Shown: piece after piece, positions 17,081 through 25,707 of the stretch
How positions within the stretch are numbered: the first letter of the stretch is position 1
Layout: each line of letters starts with the position of its first letter
Source: Mycobacterium paraterrae
GTDB taxonomy: Bacteria > Actinomycetota > Actinomycetes > Mycobacteriales > Mycobacteriaceae
Direction: 5' to 3'
Assembly: GCF_022430545.2 (NCBI RefSeq)
Contig: NZ_CP092488.2
Coordinates: 1,178,001-1,242,000 of the forward strand
Length of the DNA stretch: 64,000 nt
Made by a program: the position numbers and the translations under genes
Notes under the pieces: generated by a model
Database searches by the model: none
What the model was told of the DNA's origin: nothing
What the model saw: only the letters and a program-made list of their open reading frames with translations

Positions 17081-17913
17081 CTGCGGGTAAGAGCCGCACG
17101 AACACGGCGGATAATTTCTGCGGGCCGATCTCCGGCGACGACTCGTATGACGATCCACCCCAGGCGTTCGAGCATCTCCAGCCGACGGACATCCCACGTG
17201 TATTGACGCCGGTCGCGGCGATGCTGTTCGCCGTCATATTCGACGGCGACTTTCAGGTCCTCCCAACCCATGTCGAGATACGCGATCGCATCACCAAATT
17301 CGTCGTGCACAGGGATCTGCGTCTGTGGTCGAGGTAGGCCTGCCTGGATCAGGACGACGCGCAACCACGACTCCTTGGGTGACTGCGCACCTGGGTCAAA
17401 CAGGTCGACAGCTCGGCGTGCTTTCGCTATGCCTCTGCGACCCGCATATCTGCTAGCTAGCTGCTCGACATCAGTCGATCTGATCGCAACTGCTCTGGCG
17501 AGTGCGTCGATCCCCGCCACAGCCGTCATGGTCGGGTACCAACAGCCAAAGTCCAGCGCCGTCCGCACGGCTGACGTGACCGGCATACCGACCACCAGGT
17601 CAATCTCGTCCTCATCGATACGACTCCGGTGCGTTCGGATCCCAAACGGACTGCGCAGGTTGTGATGAATCAAGTCGACGACCGACGCGTCGTCGGTCCA
17701 CTTGCTGCCATGCAAAGCGGCTGCGGCGAAGCCCGCGACGACACCTCGACGTCCGCTCCAGAGCCAGGCGGCCTTCGCACGAAGGATCGCGTCCACATCG
17801 ACATCACGTTCCGCGTAGACGTCGGGCAGTAGTCGTCGACACCGGGTAGCCAGTTGCGCCTTGGTGAAAAGCCCTGCGGCGATGGCTTCGCTGCCGACGA
17901 ATGGCTCCTGCAC
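17038..17913 (-). CDS. DUF559 (Vsr/REase-like) protein with AbiEi-type N-terminus, copy 1
   Basis: A 291-residue protein in two parts. Residues about 10-60 (IAAGLFTKAQLATRCRRLLP, then LWSGRRGVVAGFAAAALHG) resemble the winged-helix antitoxin domain of AbiEi proteins. Residues about 195-275 form a DUF559 nuclease-like domain with Glu225, Asp227, Gly228 and His231 (VEYDGEQH), Asp241 and a following LGWIVIRV strand. No AbiEii toxin partner is adjacent. The gene lies between two direct copies of a paired palindrome and occupies the place where H37Rv has a PPE gene. Its function is unknown; a nuclease or DNA-binding role is inferred from the fold. Confidence 0.8.
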   Translation of the reverse strand: MQEPFVGSEAIAAGLFTKAQLATRCRRLLPDVYAERDVDVDAILRAKAAWLWSGRRGVVAGFAAAALHGSKWTDDASVVDLIHHNLRSPFGIRTHRSRIDEDEIDLVVGMPVTSAVRTALDFGCWYPTMTAVAGIDALARAVAIRSTDVEQLASRYAGRRGIAKARRAVDLFDPGAQSPKESWLRVVLIQAGLPRPQTQIPVHDEFGDAIAYLDMGWEDLKVAVEYDGEQHRRDRRQYTWDVRRLEMLERLGWIVIRVVAGDRPAEIIRRVRAALTRRGCGPLQPRGRERG

Positions 17914-17965
17914 AACAGCAGCCTCGCAAGCAGCGCCATCGCTGTCACTTCAAACCTCCACACCT

Positions 17966-18023
17966 CGACGAGGGTGCGGTTAGCCGCACCCTCGAGCGCG
18001 AGAGTGCGGCCCGCCGCACTCTC
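17966..18023 (+). repeat. Right paired-palindrome unit of DUF559 module 1
   Basis: Two perfect hairpins stand in tandem. The first has arms CGAGGGTGCGG and CCGCACCCTCG (17969-17979 and 17984-17994) around TTAG. The second has arms GAGAGTGCGGC and GCCGCACTCTC (18000-18010 and 18013-18023) around CC. The pair lies upstream of the DUF559 start and downstream of ltp2, and is a direct repeat of the unit at 17027-17080. The hairpins might also stop ltp2 transcription, but they lack T-runs. Confidence 0.8.
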
Positions 18024-18047
18024 GGCGAAGAAGTGGCAATGCGCTGC

Positions 18048-19208
18048 TTAGCCGAGGATTAGGCCTGACGTCGGCACGCCGGTGCCCGCCGTCACCAGCA
18101 CGTGCTCGACATCGGGTACGGGATTGACCGAGGTGCCGCGCAACTGGCGCACACCTTCGGCGATGCCGTTCATGCCGTGGATGTAGGCCTCTCCGAGCTG
18201 ACCGCCGTGGGTGTTGATCGGCAACCGTCCGCCAATCTCGATCGCACCGTCGGCGATGAAGTCCTTGGCCTCACCCCAACCGCAAAACCCTAACTCCTCC
18301 AACTGAATCAGGGTGAACGGCGTGAAGTGGTCGTACAGGATCGCGGTCTGGATGTCAGTCGGCTTGAGCCCCGACTGCGACCACAACTGCTTGCCGACCA
18401 AGCCCATCTCCGGCAGGCCATCGAGCTCGGGGCGGTAATAGCTCACCATCGAGTATTGGTTCGGGCTCGACCCCTGCGCCGCAGCCTCGATGACGGCCGG
18501 CCGGTGCTTGAGATCCTTCGCCCGCTCGGCGGAGACGATGACGAGTGCTACCGCGCCGTCGGTCTCCTGGCAGCAGTCCAGCAGGCGCAGTGGCTCGGCG
18601 ATCCACCGTGAACTCTGGTGATCGTCGATGGTGATGGGTTTTTCGTAGAAGTACGCCTTCGGGTTCTTGGCGGCGTGCTTGCGGTCGGCCACCGAAATCG
18701 CGCCGAAGTCACGGCTGGTTGCCCCCGACAGGTGCATGTACCGCTTGGCGATCATGGCGACCTGGGCGGCGGGTGTCGACAATCCGTGCGGATAGGAGAA
18801 CGAGTTGTCCACGCCCGTCGAATCGGCGTTCTCCACCAACCGGGTCTGCACCTGGCCGAACCGCATGCCTGACCGTTCGTTGAAAGCGCGATATGCCACA
18901 ACACAATCCGCGACCCCGGTTGCCACCGCGATGGCCGCCTGCTGCACCGTTGCACACGCCGCGCCGCCGCCGTGATGGATCTTGGAGAAGAACTTGAGGT
19001 CTCCGATCCCGGTAGCCCGCGCGATCGCGACCTCGGTGTTGGAGTCCATCGTGAATGTGACCATGCCGTCGACGTCAGCCGGCGTCAGGCCCGCGTCGTC
19101 GAGGGCATCGAGGACGGCCTCGGCGGCGAGTCTCAGCTCGCTGCGACCGGAGTTCTTGGAGAAGTCGGTAGCGCCGATACCGGCGATGGCGGCCTTACCG
19201 GACAACAT
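18048..19208 (-). CDS. ltp2: Steroid side-chain retro-aldolase Ltp2
   Basis: A 386-residue thiolase-superfamily lipid-transfer protein, orthologous to Rv3540c. Ltp2 cleaves 17-hydroxy-3-oxo-4-pregnene-20-carboxyl-CoA to androstenedione and propionyl-CoA together with the DUF35 domain of ChsH2. Visible features are AAIAGIGATDFSKNSGRSEL near 6-25, YRAFNERSGMRFGQ near 108-121 and LPINTHGGQLGEAYIHGMNG near the C-terminus. The ATG at 19208 overlaps the chsH1 TGA by one base; a GTG at 19211 is the alternative. It is the last gene of the cyp125 (igr-type) operon. Confidence 0.96.
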   Translation of the reverse strand: MLSGKAAIAGIGATDFSKNSGRSELRLAAEAVLDALDDAGLTPADVDGMVTFTMDSNTEVAIARATGIGDLKFFSKIHHGGGAACATVQQAAIAVATGVADCVVAYRAFNERSGMRFGQVQTRLVENADSTGVDNSFSYPHGLSTPAAQVAMIAKRYMHLSGATSRDFGAISVADRKHAAKNPKAYFYEKPITIDDHQSSRWIAEPLRLLDCCQETDGAVALVIVSAERAKDLKHRPAVIEAAAQGSSPNQYSMVSYYRPELDGLPEMGLVGKQLWSQSGLKPTDIQTAILYDHFTPFTLIQLEELGFCGWGEAKDFIADGAIEIGGRLPINTHGGQLGEAYIHGMNGIAEGVRQLRGTSVNPVPDVEHVLVTAGTGVPTSGLILG

Positions 19209-19609
19209 CACGCGCCTCCGATGGTCAACGTCGCGCTGGCGACCACGTGATCCCCAAGGCTGTTGCTGCCAACGATTTTCAACGTGATCAACCCGTCGTC
19301 GACCGCGGTGACCTCACCGGAGAACGTCACGGTGTCATAGGCGTACCACGGCACGCCGAGTCGCAACTTGATCGACCTGATGAACGCCGAGGGCCCGGCC
19401 CAGTCGGTGATGTAGCGCTGCACCAACCCGGTGTCGGTGAGGATATTGACGAAGATGTCCTTGGATCCCTTGGCCTGTGCCTTGTCCCGGTCGTGGTGGA
19501 CATCCTGGTAGTCGCGGGTGGCGATGGCCGTCGAGATGATGAACGTCGGATCGCCGTACAGCGCCAGCTCTGGCAGCTTGGTGCCGACCTCCACCGTCGC
19601 GGCGCTCAT
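19208..19609 (-). CDS. chsH1: Enoyl-CoA hydratase subunit ChsH1
   Basis: A 133-residue MaoC-like hot-dog protein, orthologous to Rv3541c. The catalytic motif is ATRDYQDVHHDRDKA, giving Asp33 and His38. It forms an alpha2beta2 hydratase with ChsH2, acting on 3-oxo-4,17-pregnadiene-20-carboxyl-CoA. Its start overlaps the chsH2 stop as ATGA, supporting balanced synthesis of the two subunits. Confidence 0.96.
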   Translation of the reverse strand: MSAATVEVGTKLPELALYGDPTFIISTAIATRDYQDVHHDRDKAQAKGSKDIFVNILTDTGLVQRYITDWAGPSAFIRSIKLRLGVPWYAYDTVTFSGEVTAVDDGLITLKIVGSNSLGDHVVASATLTIGGA

Positions 19610-20562
19610 GCTCGAGCCGCCAGAGGCTCCCAGGCGTACAGCGTCCACTCCGGACCGACATCGTTGGCAGGGAAGTCGATATACGTTGCCTGCACTGGCA
19701 TTCCGATCTCCACGTCGGTGGGGTCGACGTCACGCAGCTCGCCGAGCATGCGAACACCCTCTTCGAGTTCCACCAGCGCGATGACGAATGGCAAAGTGCG
19801 GCCCGGCACCCTCGGTGCGTGGTGCACGACGAAGCTGAACACCGAGCCCTTGCCGCTGGCCACCACGTAGTCGGTGGGCTGTTCTTTGTCCTGCCAGATG
19901 GCGGGGATCGGCGGGTGTTGCAAGCTGCCGTCCGGCCGCTTCTGGATGCGCAGTTCGTGAGCTTTCACGCCGTCCCAGAAGAACTTGGTGTCCTTGGATT
20001 CCGCCGGACGCATCATCGAGTCGGCGTCGAGATCCTCGGGCACCGAAGGCCCGGCAGACTCGTGCGGCTTGAATTTGAGTATGCGCCATTCCATTTCGGC
20101 GACATCTTCGTCACCGACCTTCCAGACGATGTGCTGGTTGATGAACCAGCCTTCGCCGAGCCCGGTCTGCTTGGGACCGACGACGTCACCCATTTCGGAG
20201 TGAATCGTGACTTCCTCACCGGGGTGTAGATAGCGGTGGTAGGTCTGCTCACAGTTGGTCGCGACGACGCCGATGTAGCCGTTGTCGTCGAACAGCTGCA
20301 TGATCGGGCCCATGGGGTCGTCGGTGGGACGCTCACCACCCAGCCCGAACATCGTCCACACCTGAATCATGGCCGGGGGCGCGACAATTCCCGGATGGCC
20401 GTTGGCGCGGGCCGCGGCCTCGTCGCGGTAGATCGGGTTGGTGTCGCCGATCGCTTCGACCCAGCTGTTGACCATCGGCTGGTTGACCGGGTCGCGACCC
20501 TTGCGCGGCTTCGGGCCGCCGGCCGCCTTGATCTTCTCGATCGCCTCGAGGATGTCCGTCAT
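19606..20562 (-). CDS. chsH2: Enoyl-CoA hydratase/DUF35 subunit ChsH2
   Basis: A 318-residue two-domain protein. Residues about 1-170 are a MaoC-like hot-dog (NGHPGIVAPPAMIQVW near 53-68, HRYLHPGEEVTIHSEMGDVV near 106-125), and residues about 195-318 are a DUF35 OB-fold domain (LQHPPIPAIW, then GKGSVFSFVVHHAPRVPG). The zinc-ribbon cysteines of DUF35 are replaced. The N-domain pairs with ChsH1 for hydration and the DUF35 domain activates Ltp2. It overlaps the fused fadE28-fadE29 gene as ATGA. Confidence 0.96.
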   Translation of the reverse strand: MTDILEAIEKIKAAGGPKPRKGRDPVNQPMVNSWVEAIGDTNPIYRDEAAARANGHPGIVAPPAMIQVWTMFGLGGERPTDDPMGPIMQLFDDNGYIGVVATNCEQTYHRYLHPGEEVTIHSEMGDVVGPKQTGLGEGWFINQHIVWKVGDEDVAEMEWRILKFKPHESAGPSVPEDLDADSMMRPAESKDTKFFWDGVKAHELRIQKRPDGSLQHPPIPAIWQDKEQPTDYVVASGKGSVFSFVVHHAPRVPGRTLPFVIALVELEEGVRMLGELRDVDPTDVEIGMPVQATYIDFPANDVGPEWTLYAWEPLAARA

Positions 20563-22784
20563 CTTGGCACCCTCGGCACTTTGAGGCCAGAAGCCGCGAT
20601 CATTTCGCGCATCACTTCGTTCACGCCTCCACCGAAGGTGATCACCAGGTTTCGCTTGGTCTGCGAGTCGAGCCACTCCAGCAGCTCGGCCGTCGCCGGC
20701 TCAGCGGGGTTGCCGTACTTGCCGACGATCTCCTCGGCAAGCCGACCGATGTACTGAATACTCTCGGTACCAAACACTTTGGTCGACGCGGCGTCGGCCA
20801 CGTTGATGTCTTCACCCGCGGCGGCCACCTGCCAGTTGAGCAGTTCGTTGACCCGCCACATCGAGTAGATCTCACCGAGCGCCCGCTTGACGTCAGGGTG
20901 GTCGATCGGGGTGACCCCATCGCCGCCCGGCTTGGAGGCCCATGCGCGCAAGCGGTCGTAGATACCCGCGGTGCGGCCGGCCGGCCCGAGCATCACCCGC
21001 TCGTTGTTGAGCTGGGTGGTGATCAGCCGCCAGCCACCGTTCTCTTCGCCGACAAGCATGTCAGCCGGGACGCGAACGTCGTTGTAGTAGGTGGCGTTGG
21101 TGTGGTGCGCGCCGTCGGACAGGATGACCGGGGTCCACGAGAAGCCCGGATCCTTGGTGTCGACGATCAGGATCGAAATACCTTTGTGCTTAACAGCTTC
21201 CGGGTCGGTGCGACAGGCCAGCCAAATGTAGTCGGCATCATGGCCGCCGGTGGTCCACATTTTCTGGCCGTTGACGATGTATTCGTCACCGTGGCGCACG
21301 GCGCTGGTTCGCAGCGACGCCAGGTCGGTGCCGGCCTCGGGTTCGCTGTAACCGATGGCGAAGTGCACCTCGCCGGCGAGAATCGCGGGCAGGAATTTCT
21401 TCTTCTGTAGATCGCTGCCGAATTGCTGCAGCACCGGGCCGACCGTCTGCAACGTGACCGCGGGCAGCGGCACGTCGGCGCGGTGCGCCTCGTTGACGAA
21501 GATGGACTGCTCTACCGGGCCGAAGCCCAACCCGCCGAACTCCTTTGGCCAGCCGACGCCGAGCTTGCCGTCCTGGCCCATCCGCCGGATCACGGCGCGG
21601 TAGGCGTCGTTGTGGCGGTCTTTTTCCATGGCCTTCATCTCGTCGGTCGAGATGAGGTTCGAAAAGTATTGTCGCAGTTCGACTTGCAGCTGACGCTGCT
21701 CGGGCGTCAGGTCGATAAATCTGGTACCGCGCTGAGGGCTGCTTGATGACGACCCGCTGCTCTCGGCTGAGCCGTGTGCGCGATCACCCACCAGGTCGAG
21801 ACGATGAGACGGCCCGCCCAGCAGGCGGGTCAGGTCTTTGATGGTGGAGTAGTAACGGTGCATCGGGTAGGTGATGTCCATCCCCATGCCGCCGTGCAGG
21901 TGGTGGCAGATCTGCATCACCCGCGGCGCCTGCGAGGTGATCCAGTAGCCCAACACGTCGAGGTCGGAGTCGGCGTCGCGGCTTTCGCCGAGCCGCCAGA
22001 TCACCGATGTGGACGCCAAATCGATGGTCCGCGAAGCGATGTAGACCTCGGCCAGTTGTGCTGCGACCGTCTGGAACGTCGACAGCGGCTTACCGAACTG
22101 ATGCCGGTTGGCCACGTAATCGGCGGTCAACCGCAACGCCCCGGCGACCAAGCCCGCGGTGTAGGAGCCGATCGCCGCCAGCGCAAGCTGATTCACGCGG
22201 TGCGCCGTCGCCCCGGCGAGCACGTCATCGTCTGCCACCGCGACATCGGAGAACGTGACCACATATTCATCGGCGCCACTGGACGTCGGCGTCTTCGCGA
22301 TCTGCACGCCGTCGGCCGTGGGCTGCACCATCACGACCGCGGTGTCGGCGGTCACCAGAATCCACTCGGCACTTTCGGCATAACCGACACCGACTTTGGT
22401 TCCGGACAGCCGGCCGTCGGCGAAGGTTGTCGCCGGCCGGTCAGGCAACGCGTGACCGGGCTCGTTCAGCGCGGCGGTGAGCAGCGACCCCTTGGCTACC
22501 CCGTCGAGGTAACGGTCCTGCTGTCGCTCGGATGCCAACTCCAGCAACGAGATTGCCCCGAAGCCGAGGGTGTACAGCGCGGGACTGATCAACCCGTGGC
22601 GACCGATCTCGGTCAGTGCCGTCGCGACCTCGGGTAGGCCGACACCGTCACCGCCCACCCGCTCAGGAACCGGCAGCGCCGTCACGCCGCCGGAGACCAG
22701 CGCGTCCCATGAGTTGTCGCGGTCGAGCACCGAGGTGACGACGTCGGCGACAGCCTGCTGCTCAGGATCTGGCGTGAAATCCAT
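20559..22784 (-). CDS. fadE28-fadE29: Fused acyl-CoA dehydrogenase FadE28-FadE29 (ChsE1-ChsE2 in one chain)
   Basis: This 741-residue protein combines what M. tuberculosis encodes as two proteins, Rv3544c and Rv3543c. Residues 1-337 are FadE28/ChsE1-like (MDFTPDPEQQAVADVVTSVL to LTRLLGGPSHRLDLVGDRAH). Residues 338-355 are a Ser-rich linker with SSGSSSSSP and RGTR. Residues 356-741 are FadE29/ChsE2-like (FIDLTPEQRQLQVELRQYF, AIGYSEPEAGTDLASLRTSA, FGGGVNEVMREM). In M. tuberculosis the two chains form an alpha2beta2 enzyme that dehydrogenates the C22 side-chain CoA ester. No stop or frameshift sign occurs across the junction. It overlaps cyp125 by 1 bp and chsH2 by 4 bp. Confidence 0.95.
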   Translation of the reverse strand: MDFTPDPEQQAVADVVTSVLDRDNSWDALVSGGVTALPVPERVGGDGVGLPEVATALTEIGRHGLISPALYTLGFGAISLLELASERQQDRYLDGVAKGSLLTAALNEPGHALPDRPATTFADGRLSGTKVGVGYAESAEWILVTADTAVVMVQPTADGVQIAKTPTSSGADEYVVTFSDVAVADDDVLAGATAHRVNQLALAAIGSYTAGLVAGALRLTADYVANRHQFGKPLSTFQTVAAQLAEVYIASRTIDLASTSVIWRLGESRDADSDLDVLGYWITSQAPRVMQICHHLHGGMGMDITYPMHRYYSTIKDLTRLLGGPSHRLDLVGDRAHGSAESSGSSSSSPQRGTRFIDLTPEQRQLQVELRQYFSNLISTDEMKAMEKDRHNDAYRAVIRRMGQDGKLGVGWPKEFGGLGFGPVEQSIFVNEAHRADVPLPAVTLQTVGPVLQQFGSDLQKKKFLPAILAGEVHFAIGYSEPEAGTDLASLRTSAVRHGDEYIVNGQKMWTTGGHDADYIWLACRTDPEAVKHKGISILIVDTKDPGFSWTPVILSDGAHHTNATYYNDVRVPADMLVGEENGGWRLITTQLNNERVMLGPAGRTAGIYDRLRAWASKPGGDGVTPIDHPDVKRALGEIYSMWRVNELLNWQVAAAGEDINVADAASTKVFGTESIQYIGRLAEEIVGKYGNPAEPATAELLEWLDSQTKRNLVITFGGGVNEVMREMIAASGLKVPRVPR

Positions 22785-24034
22785 TAGTTCGCAACCGCGC
22801 TCTTGCCGGAATAGTCCACCTGCCAGTGCTTGATGCCGTTGAGCCAGCCCGACCGGAGCCGCTCGGGCTCACCGATCGGCTTGAGATCAGGCATGTGGTC
22901 GGCCACGGCGTTGAAGATCAGGTTGATCGTCATCCGGGCCAGGTTCGCGCCGATGCAGTAGTGCGCACCGGTGCCGCCGAATCCGACGTGCGGGTTGGGG
23001 TCTCGCAAAATGTTGAAGGTGTGCGGGTCGTCGAAGACCTCTTCGTCGAAGTTGGCCGACCGGTAGGACATCACCAGCCGCTGACCCTTCTTGATCTGTA
23101 CCCCACCCAGTTCGAGATCCTCGTTGGCGGTGCGCTGGAAAGCCGACACCGGCGTGGCCCACCGGACGATCTCGTCGGCGGTGGTCGCCGGCCGCTCCTT
23201 TTTGAACAGCTCCCACTGGTCGGGGTTGTCCGCGAAGGCGATCATTCCGTGGGTGATCGAGTTACGTGTGGTCTCGTTGCCGGCCACCGCGAGCATCACC
23301 ACGAAGAAACCGAACTCGTCGTCGGACAGCTTCTCGCCGTCGATGTCGGCCTGGATCAAGGTGGTGACGATGTCGTCGGTCGGATTCTCGTTGCGCTCGG
23401 CAGCCATCGCCATCGCGTACATGATCAGTTCCATCGACGACTGAGCCGGGTCGACGTCGGCGTACTCGGGATCGGTGCCACCGGTCATCTCGTTGGACCA
23501 GCGGAACAACTTGTCGCGGTCGTCTTGCGGCACACCCAGCAGCCCGGCGATGGCCTGCAGGGGCAGCTCACACGACACCTGCTCGACGAAGTCTCCGCCG
23601 CCCGCCGCTGCGGCGGTCTTGGCGATGTTCTGCGCGCGCTGGGCGAGCTCTTCTTCCAGCCGGCCGATGGCGCGGGGGGTGAAGCCGCGGGAAATGATCT
23701 TGCGCAACCGGGTGTGGTGCGGGGCGTCCATGTTGAGCATGACGCTGCGCTGCAACTCGACGGCCTCGCGCGTCATGTCCGGCGGCCACGTCGGGATCGC
23801 TCCGTTTTGCCAGCTCGAGAAGACGTCGCTGCGGCGCGACACCTCCTTGACGTCGGCATGCTTGGTGACGATCCAGTAGCCGTGGTCCTCGAAGCCGCCG
23901 CAGCCGTCGGGCACGTTGACCCAGTGGATCGGCTCGGATTTACGAAGCTCGGCGAGTTCGTCAACCGGAAGTCCGGCCAGGTTGACGTCGGCATCGAGGA
24001 AGTCGAAGTCGGCCGGAATGTTGGGGGGTGCCAT
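22784..24034 (-). CDS. cyp125: Steroid C26-monooxygenase Cyp125
   Basis: A 416-residue cytochrome P450 that oxidises C26 of cholesterol or cholestenone, starting side-chain degradation. The I-helix motif is AGNETTRNSITHG, the ExxR pair is in DEIVRW, and the haem ligand is Cys360 in FGGTGAHYCIGANLARM. The N-terminus MAPPNIPADFDFLDADVNLA is typical of the family. The ATG at 24034 is preceded by AGGAGATC. It is the first gene of the cyp125-ltp2 operon and diverges from fadA5. Confidence 0.98.
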   Translation of the reverse strand: MAPPNIPADFDFLDADVNLAGLPVDELAELRKSEPIHWVNVPDGCGGFEDHGYWIVTKHADVKEVSRRSDVFSSWQNGAIPTWPPDMTREAVELQRSVMLNMDAPHHTRLRKIISRGFTPRAIGRLEEELAQRAQNIAKTAAAAGGGDFVEQVSCELPLQAIAGLLGVPQDDRDKLFRWSNEMTGGTDPEYADVDPAQSSMELIMYAMAMAAERNENPTDDIVTTLIQADIDGEKLSDDEFGFFVVMLAVAGNETTRNSITHGMIAFADNPDQWELFKKERPATTADEIVRWATPVSAFQRTANEDLELGGVQIKKGQRLVMSYRSANFDEEVFDDPHTFNILRDPNPHVGFGGTGAHYCIGANLARMTINLIFNAVADHMPDLKPIGEPERLRSGWLNGIKHWQVDYSGKSAVAN

Positions 24035-24050
24035 AAGGGATCTCCTGAAC

Positions 24051-24064
24051 TACAACGTGTTCTA
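24051..24064. promoter_or_regulatory. KstR operator of the cyp125 operon
   Basis: TACAACGTGTTCTA lies 17 bp upstream of the cyp125 ATG (read TAGAACACGTTGTA on the minus strand). A second operator, 24131-24144, serves fadA5 in the same 120-bp divergent spacer. Confidence 0.87.
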
Positions 24065-24130
24065 GTGCCAGTAAAACATGCTCTTGCCGCAGACCAAAAG
24101 GTGCGCACACATCCTCGCTTGTCAGGCTAA

Positions 24131-24144
24131 TGAAACGTGTTCTA
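24131..24144. promoter_or_regulatory. KstR operator and leaderless promoter of fadA5
   Basis: TGAAACGTGTTCTA matches the KstR consensus. The TAGCCT that begins in its right edge (24143-24148) is 6 nt from the fadA5 ATG at 24155, which predicts a leaderless transcript. Confidence 0.85.
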
Positions 24145-24154
24145 GCCTCAACGC

Positions 24155-25318
24155 ATGGGTAACCCGGTAATCGTCGAAGCCACCCGCAGCCCGATTGGTA
24201 AGCGCGCGGGATGGTTGTCAGGACTGCACGCGACCGAGCTGTTGGGCGCCACGCAGAAAGCGCTCGTGGAGAAGGCCGGCATCGACGCAAGTGACGTCGA
24301 GCAAATCGTCGGCGGCTGCGTGACGCAGTACGGAGAACAGTCCAACAACATCACCCGGGTCGGCTGGCTGGTCGCTGGGCTCCCCGAGCACGTGGGTGCC
24401 ATGACGGTGGACTGCCAGTGCGGCAGCGGTCAACAGGCCAACGGCCTGATCGCCGGTCTGATCGCCGCCGGTGCCATCGACGTCGGGATCGCGTGCGGTA
24501 TCGAGGCGATGAGCCGCGTCGGCTTGGGCGCCAACGCCGGGCCAGACCGCGGCATCCTGCGCCCCGCGTCGTGGGACATCGATCTGCCCGATCAGTTCAC
24601 CGCCGCCGAGCGGATCGCCAAGCGCCGCGGCATCACCCGCGAGGAGATCGACCAGTTCGGCTTCGACTCCCAACGCAAGGCCAAGCAGGCCTGGGCCGAA
24701 GGCCGATTCGACCGCGAGATCAGCGGCATCGAGGCGCCGGTGCTCGACGAGAACAAGCAGCCCACCAGCGAACGGCACATCGTCAGCAAAGACCAGGGCC
24801 TGCGCGACACCACACTGGAAGGTCTGAGCCAGCTCAAGCCGGTCATCGAGGGCGGTATCCACACCGCGGGCACATCGTCGCAGATCTCTGACGGCGCGGC
24901 CGCCGTGCTGTGGATGGACGAAGACAAGGCAAAGGCCTTGGGCCTCAAGCCGCGCGCCCGCATCATCAGCCAGGCGCTGGTCGGCGCCGAGCCGTACTAC
25001 CACCTCGACGGCCCGGTGCAGTCGACGGCGAAGGTGCTGGAAAAGGCCGGCATGAAGATGGGCGACATCGACATCACCGAGATCAACGAGGCGTTCGCCT
25101 CGGTCGTGTTGTCGTGGGCGCGAGTGCACAACCCGGACATGGACAAGGTGAACGTGAACGGAGGCGCGATCGCGCTCGGACACCCGGTCGGCAGCACCGG
25201 CAGCCGGCTGATCACCACCGCGCTGCACGAGTTGGAGCGCACCGACCAGACCACCGCATTGATCACCATGTGTGCCGGTGGTGCGCTGTCGACCGGCACC
25301 ATCATCGAGCGCATCTGA
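24155..25318 (+). CDS. fadA5: Steroid 3-ketoacyl-CoA thiolase FadA5
   Basis: A 387-residue thiolase that removes acetyl-CoA or propionyl-CoA units from the sterol side chain. The nucleophile is Cys89 in DCQCGSGQQANG, with His343 in GGAIALGHPVGSTG and Cys373 in MCAGGALSTG. Its predicted leaderless start sits next to the operator at 24131-24144. It is followed 11 bp later by an NTF2-fold gene and then a Ddn-like gene, probably one transcript. Confidence 0.98.
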   Translation: MGNPVIVEATRSPIGKRAGWLSGLHATELLGATQKALVEKAGIDASDVEQIVGGCVTQYGEQSNNITRVGWLVAGLPEHVGAMTVDCQCGSGQQANGLIAGLIAAGAIDVGIACGIEAMSRVGLGANAGPDRGILRPASWDIDLPDQFTAAERIAKRRGITREEIDQFGFDSQRKAKQAWAEGRFDREISGIEAPVLDENKQPTSERHIVSKDQGLRDTTLEGLSQLKPVIEGGIHTAGTSSQISDGAAAVLWMDEDKAKALGLKPRARIISQALVGAEPYYHLDGPVQSTAKVLEKAGMKMGDIDITEINEAFASVVLSWARVHNPDMDKVNVNGGAIALGHPVGSTGSRLITTALHELERTDQTTALITMCAGGALSTGTIIERI

Positions 25319-25329
25319 CCACCGCCGAA

Positions 25330-25698
25330 ATGTCAGAAGAGGACCAGATCGCTGCGGCGCAGTTGTACATCGATGCGCTGGCCAATCACCGCGGCGATGA
25401 CGTTCCGTTCGCGCCGGACTGCGTCCGGTTCGAGATGGGCCTCAAGACGGGTTTCTCCGGAGACCACTTGCGGCGCAGCCTCAATCGCGGCCCCCAGTTC
25501 CGGGTCATCAAAGAATGCACGCCGCCGAAATTCGAGGTCGACGGCGACCGAGTGCGCGCGCAATTCGACGTGATCACCAAGCCGACGCTAGCCAGACGGC
25601 GGGTGTGCTCCCATGTCGATGAGACGTTTCTGATCGTGGATGGCAAGATCCGCCACATCAACGCGCAGATGCGTCCCTTCATTCAGCACGTCCGATAG
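25330..25698 (+). CDS. NTF2-fold (SnoaL-like, DUF8021-type) protein
   Basis: A 122-residue protein beginning MSEEDQIAAAQLYIDALANH at 25330. The pattern is a helix pair, then VPFAPDCVRFEMGLKTGFSG, LRRSLNRGPQFRVIKECTPPKFEVDGDRV in the middle (key residues Gln and Lys) and a final strand HINAQMRPFIQHV, typical of small NTF2-fold proteins. It follows fadA5 in the KstR-controlled unit and precedes ddn by 9 bp. It is not part of the fadA5-ddn order I know from H37Rv. Binding of a hydrophobic steroid intermediate is plausible but not shown. Confidence 0.78.
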   Translation: MSEEDQIAAAQLYIDALANHRGDDVPFAPDCVRFEMGLKTGFSGDHLRRSLNRGPQFRVIKECTPPKFEVDGDRVRAQFDVITKPTLARRRVCSHVDETFLIVDGKIRHINAQMRPFIQHVR

Positions 25699-25707
25699 GA
25701 AGACCCG

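Noticed and set aside
17038..17913. Calling the DUF559 gene a type IV toxin-antitoxin system
   Set aside because: Only an AbiEi-like N-terminus is visible; no AbiEii toxin gene is adjacent at either locus.
17969..18023. CRISPR-like repeat or intrinsic terminator
   Set aside because: There are only two different hairpins, no regularly spaced identical repeats and no cas genes. No T-run follows, so terminator function is not claimed either.
21717..21786. Assembly or sequencing error causing the fadE28-fadE29 fusion
   Set aside because: The linker region reads as a smooth Ser-rich stretch in frame, with no homopolymer run and with both halves full length. An error cannot be excluded without reads, but nothing in the sequence suggests one.
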